In this document: in pieces, positions 34,101 through 41,732 of the stretch | Layout: the number at the start of each line of letters is the position of its first letter | How positions within the stretch are numbered: position 1 is the first letter of the stretch | Source: Bin80 sp964291275 | GTDB lineage: Bacteria > Bacteroidota > Rhodothermia > Rhodothermales > Bin80 | Direction: 5' to 3' | Length of the DNA stretch: 64,000 nucleotides | NCBI GenBank assembly: GCA_964291275.2 | Contig: OZ219799.1 | Location: 2,170,001 to 2,234,000, forward strand | The notes under the pieces: model-generated | Told to the model about the DNA's origin: nothing | Database searches by the model: none | What the model saw: only the letters and a program-made list of their open reading frames with translations | Made by a program: the position numbers and the translations under genes

Positions 34101-35304
34101 AGAGATTACAATTTCGGAACTGCGCGGCATTCGTTCTCTCACGCTGGATTTTGCACGCGAGAACTTCGTGATCTATGGCCCAAATGGTTCAGGGAAGAGT
34201 GGGGTGATTGATGCAATACAATTTGGTCTCACAGGTAAGATATCTCGACTTACTGGAAGGGGGTCACGCCAGTTATCTTTCCAAAAATATGGTCCACATG
34301 TGGACAGCCGAGATAACGTCTCTGCAGTAGAAGTATCCCTCAAGCTTTACTTTCCAAGCCTTAAAATGACAATTGTTCTAAGGCGCAACGCGAAGTCTCC
34401 GAAGACTTTTGTTCTTGATCCAGATAATGATGATGCTCGGGCAATTATAGAGGAACTTGCACGATTTCCAAAGCTTGCATTATCGCGTCGAGAGATTATT
34501 GAGTACATCTTAGTAGAGGCGGGCGAGCGGGCGAAACAAATACAGGCATTACTCAAACTTGAGGAAATAACTGCCCTTCGTGGAATTCTCTTGAAATCAA
34601 AAAACCAAGCCAGCAAAAGGTACGACAGTAAGAAGAATCACAAAGAAGACGCCCAACAATCTCTACTTAGTCACTTTGGCTTGCCTACCATATCAAGCGA
34701 AAAAGTTCTTAGTACAGTCAATAAACAAAGAAAACTTCTAAGTTTACCCCCAATTACCGAACTGAAGGATGGAAAGACATTGGCCACGGGAATAACGCAA
34801 GGGGAGCAACAAATAATTTTCAATAAGGCGACGGCTCTTCGGGACATAGAAGAGTTGGAAAATCAATTGGTAAAATTTAGGAAGTCAAGCGGGGAAGAGG
34901 TTGAAGTAATACTTAAAGCCATTGGAACACTAGAAGATGACCCATCTCTGCTAGAGATGCTTCAGAAAAAACTACTCATTGAACGAGGCTTGGATTTAGT
35001 AGAGGGGGCACAGTGTCCACTTTGCGACAAGGATTGGGAGAATGAAGAAAATCTAAAGGAGCATCTGCGCAGGAAGATAACAAAATCAAAGCAAGCCGAG
35101 GAGATACAACACGAGATCCAGAGCAAAGCAAGGGCTATTGCCGGCCGTGTTCAGCGATTTGTTAGACAACTTGCGCGGGTTAAAGAGTTTGCTCTGCGTG
35201 ATGGTCCAACGGGACTCGCAGATGAACTGACAAACTGGGCAGATGACCTTACAGAGTTCGCACAAAAAATGATGTCAGTTGAGCCAGTTGCAAAACTCTC
35301 AAAT
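34087..35304 (+). pseudogene. 5' half of a Rad50/RecF-like AAA ATPase split by an IS
   Basis: About 406 codons survive. They encode the N-terminal lobe of an SMC-like ATPase: Walker A GPNGSGKS at residues 31-38, then a long helical region. A Rad50-type zinc hook is present with Cys310 and Cys313 in AQCPLCDKDW. The frame then runs into IS sequence and ends artificially at 35418. The start ATG 34087 gives VKLEEITISELRGIRSLTLDF just before the P-loop, the normal beginning for the family. The matching C-terminal lobe is found after the IS at 36824-38134. Intact relatives act on DNA ends or in phage defence; which applies here is unknown. Confidence 0.8.
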
Positions 35305-35305
35305 C

Positions 35306-36822
35306 GGGGGATTTTTTGGAATTTTGAGGTCACTGTTTCTGGTTGGTGTCTCTGGGTAGAGGAGGCGATTTTGATTGGGATTTGTATCCGCCCCGAGCAT
35401 AGAAACATCCCTCGATAGGGCTAAAAAAGGGACCGGAGTCCCCCGGATTTCGTATCAATTAGTGTCGACAATTTTCCACGAAAACCGGAGTCTCCCATGT
35501 CCCTTAGGAAGAAAATACGAGGTTTTTATATTGCCTGCCAACGGGAATTGTTTCCTTGGGTGGAGGAGGAATTTGGTTCGTTGCCCAAACGGTACCAGAA
35601 GTTGTTGTTGGTATTCGAGATGGTGTGTGTGGAGGATTTTCTGCCCCGCACCTCGTTCCGCACGCCGGGGCGCCCGCTGGCATCTCGGGTTTCGCTTGCA
35701 CGGTCGTTTCTGGCCAAGATGGTCTTGAATATTCCGACGACTGCCGGATTGCGAGAGCGACTACTTTCGGACCCATTGCTTCGGTCGATGTGTGGTTGGT
35801 CGCGGCAGCGGAATATACCAAGTGCGTCCACATTTTCCCGTGCGTTCAAGGAGTTTGCGGAGTCCGAGTTACCGACACGAATCCACGAAGTCTTGATTCA
35901 GAAGAGCTATGCGGATTCGTTGGTGGGCCATATTTCACGGGATTCGACGGCGATTGAGGCAAGAGAGAAGCCGGTGCCGAAGAAAAAGGCGCCGGAACCG
36001 GTGAAACGCAAGCGTGGGCGTCCACGGAAGGGGGAGGAACGTCCAAAGGTCCCCACGCGTCTGGAGCGCCAGCGTACCATGAACAAAGCGGAGCTGTTGG
36101 CGGATTTGCCCAAGGCATGCACGGTGGGGAGCAAGCGAAATGCGAAAGGGCATACGCAATCCTGGACGGGATATAAGCTACATATAGATGCAGCAGACGG
36201 CGGGGTTCCGATCAGCTGCTTGGTATCTTCCGCGTCCCTGCACGATAGTCAGGCGGCCATTCCATTGGCGACCATGACGGGTGAGCGGGTGGACAACTGC
36301 TATGATCTCATGGATAGTGCGTATGACGCGAAGGCGATTCACGCACACAGTACGGCAGCGGGACATGTGCCGATCATCGACACGAATCCGCGTAATCGAA
36401 AGGCGGAACACCGTCGTGAGCAGAAGGCACAGCGCAGTGCCGGGTTCATTCCACCTGAGCGGGCGCGCTACAAGGAACGTTCGACCGTGGAGCGGGTCTT
36501 TGGACGACTCAAAGATGAGTTTGGTGGACGCCATGTACGGGTGCGTGGGCACAGCAAAGTGATGTGTCACCTGATGTTTGGAATTGTTGTGCTCACGGTG
36601 GATCAACTGCTGCGGATGGTCCACTAAACCGGATCGTCGAGTGGTCGCGTACAGAATTGGGGGTTCTGGAATACAGAAGCCGTGGGATTGATGCGTGGAG
36701 TCCGCACGGATCGTGGACAAAATTCTCAAAGTTAACACCTCGTTGAAGGCCAATCACCCGTAGCTTCGAAGAAAGCGGTGAACACAGGCCAATCATTCAC
36801 GTAATCCAAAAAAATCAGACCC
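35306..36822 (+). mobile_element. IS4/IS5-superfamily insertion inside the AAA gene (ends approximate)
   Basis: A transposase gene (35497-36627) sits between the two halves of the AAA gene. The best candidate ends are GGGGGATTTTTTGGAATTT at 35306 and, reading inward from 36822, GGGTCTGATTTTTTTGGATT; these align with one or two gaps. I cannot find a target duplication directly abutting those ends. A 9-bp direct repeat CCAGTTGCA occurs a little further out at 35284-35292 and 36849-36857 and could mark alternative borders. Borders are therefore uncertain by about 30 bases. Confidence 0.7.
35497..36627 (+). CDS. DDE transposase (IS4/IS5 superfamily)
   Basis: The 376-residue transposase has an N-terminal DUF772-like helical domain, a basic KRKRGRPRKGEE hinge, and a DDE core. 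DSTAIEAREK carries the first aspartate, YDLMDSAYDAKAIHAH the second, and KERSTVERVFGRLKDEFG the glutamate. The frame is unbroken and begins at ATG 35497 after CGGAGTCTCCC. It belongs to the element that splits the AAA ATPase gene. The exact IS family could not be settled by eye. Confidence 0.85.
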   Translation: MSLRKKIRGFYIACQRELFPWVEEEFGSLPKRYQKLLLVFEMVCVEDFLPRTSFRTPGRPLASRVSLARSFLAKMVLNIPTTAGLRERLLSDPLLRSMCGWSRQRNIPSASTFSRAFKEFAESELPTRIHEVLIQKSYADSLVGHISRDSTAIEAREKPVPKKKAPEPVKRKRGRPRKGEERPKVPTRLERQRTMNKAELLADLPKACTVGSKRNAKGHTQSWTGYKLHIDAADGGVPISCLVSSASLHDSQAAIPLATMTGERVDNCYDLMDSAYDAKAIHAHSTAAGHVPIIDTNPRNRKAEHRREQKAQRSAGFIPPERARYKERSTVERVFGRLKDEFGGRHVRVRGHSKVMCHLMFGIVVLTVDQLLRMVH

Positions 36823-36823
36823 A

Positions 36824-38134
36824 TTTATGTCCCGAATTGGCCGGTTCACCAGTTGCAGCAAAATGGGTTTTGCAATTAGCTCAGTTGATGATATAATTAT
36901 CCAACGGTCCAGATTAGAACAGGATTGGATGTCGGAACCTCATACTGTAGCTAAAGACATTACTGAACTGGCAGCAACTATAAAAGACAAACCTGATCAA
37001 GACAGTACAACGGAGGCCAATGGTTTCCTGATTGTAGCCAAAGAGCGCTATGATAAATATCTTGAAGCAGACCAGAATGAAAAATCAGCATGCCTTACGG
37101 CTAAAACTGGCCAGTTAGTTTATGATTCTTACTTGGAAGTGTCGGAGAAACGATTAACGGAGCTTTATAAGACCGTTGAGACCGATTTTAGCAATTACTA
37201 TCGCGTACTCAACGATGGTGACGAAAGTGGATTCAATGCAAGTATAGAACCAACCAATGGAAAACTTAACCTTAACGTAGCATTCTACGATAAAGGAAGT
37301 TTTCCACCAGCTGCTTATCACAGCGAAGGCCACCAAGACGGAATGGGAGTGTGCTTGTACCTTGCCCTGATGAAGCAATTAATGGGTAGTAGTTTCAAGT
37401 TTGCTATGCTTGACGATGTCGTAATGTCAATTGACCGACAGCATCGCAAGCAGTTCTGCCGATTACTGAAGAATCATTTCCCCGACACTCAGTTCATCAT
37501 CACCACACATGACAAGGTATGGGCCAAGCAGATGCAGACTGAGTCTCTTGTTACATCAAAGAATAGAATAGATTTTTATCGCTGGAGCGTGCGGACAGGC
37601 CCCGTTCATAGAGAAGGATGTAATGTCTGGGATAAGCTCAATGATGACCTTGCAGAGCAACAAATCAATACGGCGGCCGCAAGATTGCGGCACCATCTTG
37701 AATACATTTTCGCTGAACTGGCTGACCGACTTGGTGCGAAGGTTCCCTATCGGTCTGATCATTCGTACGAATTCGGAATATTTTTTAATGCTGTAACTGG
37801 TCGTCACAAAGACCTACTAAAGCTTGCGGCGAATTCTGCCAATTCGCGGAATAAAGATGCAGATTTGCGGAAAATTCAAAATTTGAAGGTGGCTCGGTCA
37901 AACTTGCTGACGAAGCATGGTCAAGAGAATTGGCTTATTAACACGGCAGTCCATTACAATGAGTGGGAGGATTTTTCGGAGATGGAATTTCGTGAGGTAA
38001 TTAATACATTCAGGGAATTACTCCTGCAATTCCAATGTTCTCAGTGCAATTCCTGGATGTATATTACGCAGAGAAATCACGCTCCAGAATCGTTGCGTTG
38101 TGATTGTACAGAAACCTTTTTCAACTTGAATTAG
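36824..38134 (+). pseudogene. 3' half of the Rad50/RecF-like AAA ATPase
   Basis: This frame encodes the C-terminal lobe of the ATPase begun at 34087. It has FPPAAYHSEGHQDGMGVCLYLALM as the signature loop, FAMLDDVVMSIDRQHRK as Walker B and D-loop, and FIITTHDKVWAKQM with the switch histidine. A helical extension follows and a terminal zinc ribbon (CSQCNSW...LRCDC). The extension plus ribbon is characteristic of a specific SMC-like ATPase family rather than of RecF. Joined to the 5' half, the ancestral protein would be about 840 residues. An ATG at 36827 could start a stand-alone product, but without Walker A it would lack ATPase activity. Confidence 0.8.
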
Positions 38135-38170
38135 AATCATTGATACTGCCCCCCGGAATAACCAGTTGTC

Positions 38171-38453
38171 GTGTCCATATCAACAAAAGAAATCCGTCAC
38201 ATTGCTAAGCTGGCTAGGCTATAATTCTCGGAGGCCGAAGAGAAAGTTTTGGCTCACGATATGAGCCGAATTCTTGATTATGTGAGCATATTGAATTAGG
38301 TGGATATCTCGGAAATCCCCCCTAACACACGTACATGACCTTGCCCATGTGGTACGTGCAATTCTGTACAGGAGTGTGTGGTCATGAAGATGCGCTGAAG
38401 AACGCACCGGATACGGATGGAGAATGTTTCGGGTTCCGAAAGTAATTGGGTAG
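38171..38453 (+). pseudogene. gatC: Decayed gatC (Asp/Glu-tRNA amidotransferase subunit C)
   Basis: From GTG 38171 the translation reads VSISTKEIRHIAKLARL, then a TAA where GatC has glutamate, then FSEAEEKVLAHDMSRILDYV with SILN. A TAG at 38297 follows where glutamine is expected, then VDISEIPPNT. After frame changes, HDLAHVVRAIL, DALKNAPDTDGE and RVPKVIG can be read before a stop at 38451. The order and spacing match GatC along its full length of about 94 codons. At least two nonsense changes and about three frameshifts make it non-functional. GatC assembles with GatA and GatB to amidate mischarged tRNA, so an intact copy probably exists elsewhere in the genome. Confidence 0.88.
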
Positions 38454-38660
38454 TGGTCAGCTTTATGGGCAGATCTAAAGCGTCGCGTTCCTTGCAGCCA
38501 CAGAAGTCGTGGTGGCAGCTCAGTCTCCTCTTCTGCAGTATGGATTCTGTATCCTTGGGATGGTGGTCGTTGCTATCTACTTTTCCTGGACAACTCTTTT
38601 CAGTGGAAGAAGTCTTGTCGGTGGGGATACTGTGGAATGAAAGGCAGTAGCCCAGAATAT
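38454..38660 (+). pseudogene. Possible decayed membrane-protein fragment after gatC
   Basis: Directly behind the gatC relic, one frame reads VAFLAATEVVVAAQSPLLQY and then GFCILGMVVVAIYFSWTTLF, a plausible transmembrane segment followed by a short tail. Stops lie just before and after it and no start is visible. It may be the remains of the gene that once followed gatC. I cannot name it. Confidence 0.3.
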
Positions 38661-38665
38661 GCTTG

Positions 38666-38702
38666 ACGGAAGTTACCCCCCAGTACAGGGGGTAACTTCC
38701 GT
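38666..38702. terminator. 15-bp perfect hairpin, possible terminator
   Basis: ACGGAAGTTACCCCC (38666-38680) pairs perfectly with GGGGGTAACTTCCGT (38688-38702) across a 7-base loop. The stem is very stable, but only TATAACGTTTT follows, not a solid T-run. It could end transcription from the gatC region, work on both strands, or be a structural IS or repeat element. Confidence 0.5.
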
Positions 38703-38851
38703 TATAACGTTTTGAAACCCGGCCCCAACAGTTGGTCGGTGTGTTTTTCAGGAATCTATCCTAGTGAAACCGGAAGTGAGATAAGTTCCATGATTGTGTT
38801 TTCTCGCAGCTCTGGGTTACCTTTGAGTTGACGGTCATTTTTCAAACTCTG

Positions 38852-40360
38852 ATGAGTCGCTACATTTCGGATAGACTTAAATGGTTCGTGTTACTCACGA
38901 TTACTCTCCTAATGTCCTGTACAACATCCGATCCATTGGGGATTTTCGAGGGAACTACCAACGTGGGTGATGCCCCTCTGGGGGGAGGTATGTTGTTTGA
39001 CCAGAATACGGGAACGTACATTATTGCCGGCAGCGGTGCGGATATCTACGGAGCCAGCGACGAATTCTTCTTCGTCTGGAAGGAGGTTGCCGGTGATCTG
39101 GTGTTACGGACAGATGTCGAGTTCGAAGATACCACAGGCCACCAGTACCGCAAGGCGGGGTGGATGGTTCGAGAGAGTTTGGATGCAGATGCCGCATACG
39201 TGGATGCCCTGATACATGCCGATGGGCTGATTGCACTGCAATGGCGTTCAGAAACAGGAGGTCTAACCAGCGAGGTAACGACCCCTGTCCGCGCTCCAGC
39301 CTCACTTCGCCTTGAACGTACAGAAAACCTGTTCACATTATATCTGGACAGACCAGGGGAACGAACAACGGTCGTAGGGAACATCACAGTGGAGCTGCCG
39401 GATTCGGCCTACACGGGCCTTGTTGTTTGTGCTCATGATGCCGAAGTCCGAGAGACCGCTGTTTTCACCAATGTTCATTTACAGGAGAATGTTGTGACTG
39501 AGGAGCGTGTAGTAGAGAGCACCCTTGAGATCATTGACAGCCAGACTGGTGAACGCCAGGTAATCCATCAGGCCCAAGAGCATTTTGAAGCTCCTAACTG
39601 GTCACCGGATTCGTTGACACTACTCTATAACAGTGGGGGACATCTGTACCATATGCCCTCTACCGGTGGCGAACCCGTTATGCTTGACACACAGTTTGCT
39701 GATCGGTGCAACAATGACCATGGATACTCACCTGATGGTACAGAGCTTGCAATTAGTCATATTACAGAAGACAGGGGATCATTGATCTATATCATGCCTG
39801 CTATGGGCGGAAACCCCCGATTGGTTACTGAACTTGGCCCCTCTTACTGGCATGGCTGGTCGCCGGATGGGCAGAAGCTTGTTTACTGCGCCCGTCGTGG
39901 TGATAATTTTGATGTTTATGCGATCGGACGGGACGGGGGCGAGGAGGTGCGGTTGACGGATGCACAGGGGCTTGATGATGGACCGGAATATTCACCGGAT
40001 GGCCAGACAATTTATTTTAACTCTGTGCGTACGGGGCAAATGAAAATCTGGCGAATGGATTCGGATGGCGGCAACCAGACACAGGTTACGCAACATGATG
40101 AATTTGGGGATTGGTTTGCACATCCGTCTCATGACGGTCGATGGATTGTATTTCTGTCTTACGATAAATCCGTAGAGGGACATCCTCCGAACAAGGATGT
40201 GAAGTTACGGATCATGCCCGTGGACGAAACCGAAGATCCAAGGATAATCGCACATCTGTTTGGTGGCCAGGGGACGATAAATGTGCCATCCTGGAGCCCG
40301 GATAGCCGCCATTTTGCTTTCGTCAGCTATCGCTTGGTGGGGCAGAGTAGTCCGGATTAG
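38852..40360 (+). CDS. TolB-like WD40/PD40 propeller lipoprotein with an N-terminal sandwich domain
   Basis: The 502-residue protein has a signal with lipobox LLMSC near residue 23. Residues of about 30-215 form a concanavalin-like DUF1349-type domain (GDLVLRTDVEFEDTTGHQYRKAG and VYVDALIHADG-like strands). The remainder carries PD40/TolB repeats such as APNWSPDSLTLLYNSGG, HGYSPDGTELAIS, WHGWSPDGQKLVY and PEYSPDGQTIYFNS. It is probably a surface or periplasmic ligand-binding protein. ATG 38852 is preferred to a TTG at 38828. Its 3' end overlaps the convergent sulfatase gene by 38 bases. Confidence 0.88.
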   Translation: MSRYISDRLKWFVLLTITLLMSCTTSDPLGIFEGTTNVGDAPLGGGMLFDQNTGTYIIAGSGADIYGASDEFFFVWKEVAGDLVLRTDVEFEDTTGHQYRKAGWMVRESLDADAAYVDALIHADGLIALQWRSETGGLTSEVTTPVRAPASLRLERTENLFTLYLDRPGERTTVVGNITVELPDSAYTGLVVCAHDAEVRETAVFTNVHLQENVVTEERVVESTLEIIDSQTGERQVIHQAQEHFEAPNWSPDSLTLLYNSGGHLYHMPSTGGEPVMLDTQFADRCNNDHGYSPDGTELAISHITEDRGSLIYIMPAMGGNPRLVTELGPSYWHGWSPDGQKLVYCARRGDNFDVYAIGRDGGEEVRLTDAQGLDDGPEYSPDGQTIYFNSVRTGQMKIWRMDSDGGNQTQVTQHDEFGDWFAHPSHDGRWIVFLSYDKSVEGHPPNKDVKLRIMPVDETEDPRIIAHLFGGQGTINVPSWSPDSRHFAFVSYRLVGQSSPD

Positions 40361-41732
40361 GACTGGGCATACGCGCACCGACAGAGTCTCGCCAGGATTG
40401 CATTTGATGTAGGAGTTCCTGGGCTTTGGCTGGTTCGAAAGTGCTGATATCGGTGGTTTCGCTTGGATCTGACTCGAGGTCGTAGAGCTCTACTGAGTTG
40501 GTTTCGAACCACTCGATAGCCTTGTATCTTCCTTGGCGCATAGCTCCGGATGGACGATTGGCAGAGCCGTGGTAGTGGGGAAAATGCCAGTAAAGCGCTC
40601 TTTCAGGTGCTGGTTTCGCAAATAAATTGAGACCATCAACGCCAACAGGATCAGGCAGGCCTGCCAATGAAGTTATGGTTGGTACCAAGTCATCCGTAGT
40701 ACCAGGTACATCTAGGATCACCGGATCACTCTGTATTCCGCTCACTATGAGAGGGATACGTATACCTCCTTCGTACAGCCAGCCCTTACCTGCACGGAGT
40801 GGTTGATTGGAGGTTGGCGCCCGGGTACGTCCTCGACTGAGCGTTGACAGGCCACCGTTGTCAGAAGTAAATACGATAATGGTGTTATCCTGAATTTCTG
40901 CAGCTTCCAATGCCTGTAATACAAGTCCAACACTCTCGTCCACCGAAGCAATCATGGCCGCATATACTGCGTGATCTTGTGTCAGGCGTGTCGAGCCACC
41001 AAAGTGCTCGCGTTCGAACATCGTAGACGTTTCGGTTGCACGGAAGCGTTCGATGTCTTGGTTTTTGGCCTGTAGCGGTGTATGAACTCCATAATGGGAG
41101 AGTACTAGGAGGAACGGGTCCTCACGACTGGTCTCAATAAAGTCTACGGCAAGGTCGGTTAGACGATCAGTCAGGTACGTACTGTCCGCATCCGCTTCCA
41201 GTCCAGGCACATTTGAAGCCGGGAAATTTGTATCGATATAGGGTGCGAAGTAAGATCCGGGTCGTCCGGCATCATTGGATGCAAACACATTGTTAAATCC
41301 TTGATTTTCAGGACGAAAAATTCCGGTACCCAGATGCCATTTGCCTATGTAGGCAGTGCTATATCCAGCCTGTGTGAATATTTCCCCAATAGTGGTTTCT
41401 TCGAGTGGAAGTGCATGGCGGTACTCAGCCTGAAGAAGTTGTCCATTCGCGGATCCTCCAATCCAGTTGGTAATTTGCAGTCTTGCCGGGTGCTTTCCAG
41501 TCATAATACTGGCACGCGTTGGCGAGCAGACTGAGCTGGATGCATAAAATTGCGTAAATCGCGTGCCTGATGCTGCTAAGCGATCTATATTGGGGGTATG
41601 ATAGAATGTGCTTCCGTATACACCGGAATCCATCCATCCCAAATCATCAACTAGAATCAGTACCACGTTCGGCTGAGCTGGTCTGCAGGCAGCCAAGAGG
41701 AGAGGGAGCAGTAAGAGTGGGCTTAACTTCAA
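40323..41732 (-). CDS. Sulfatase lipoprotein (formylglycine-dependent)
   Basis: The 469-residue protein begins with a lipoprotein signal ending LLAAC (Cys16). NVVLILVDDLGWMDSGVYG gives the metal ligands. The signature is C-S-P-T-R in VCSPTRASIMTGKHP, with Cys69 as predicted formylglycine, and FTSDNGGLSTLS gives the second metal segment. The enzyme desulfates a glycan or similar ester at the outer surface or periplasm. Its ATG overlaps the stop of the PhoD-like gene as ATGA (41729-41732), so the two are translationally coupled. Its 3' end overlaps the TolB-like gene on the other strand. Confidence 0.94.
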   Translation of the reverse strand: MKLSPLLLLPLLLAACRPAQPNVVLILVDDLGWMDSGVYGSTFYHTPNIDRLAASGTRFTQFYASSSVCSPTRASIMTGKHPARLQITNWIGGSANGQLLQAEYRHALPLEETTIGEIFTQAGYSTAYIGKWHLGTGIFRPENQGFNNVFASNDAGRPGSYFAPYIDTNFPASNVPGLEADADSTYLTDRLTDLAVDFIETSREDPFLLVLSHYGVHTPLQAKNQDIERFRATETSTMFEREHFGGSTRLTQDHAVYAAMIASVDESVGLVLQALEAAEIQDNTIIVFTSDNGGLSTLSRGRTRAPTSNQPLRAGKGWLYEGGIRIPLIVSGIQSDPVILDVPGTTDDLVPTITSLAGLPDPVGVDGLNLFAKPAPERALYWHFPHYHGSANRPSGAMRQGRYKAIEWFETNSVELYDLESDPSETTDISTFEPAKAQELLHQMQSWRDSVGARMPSPNPDYSAPPSDS

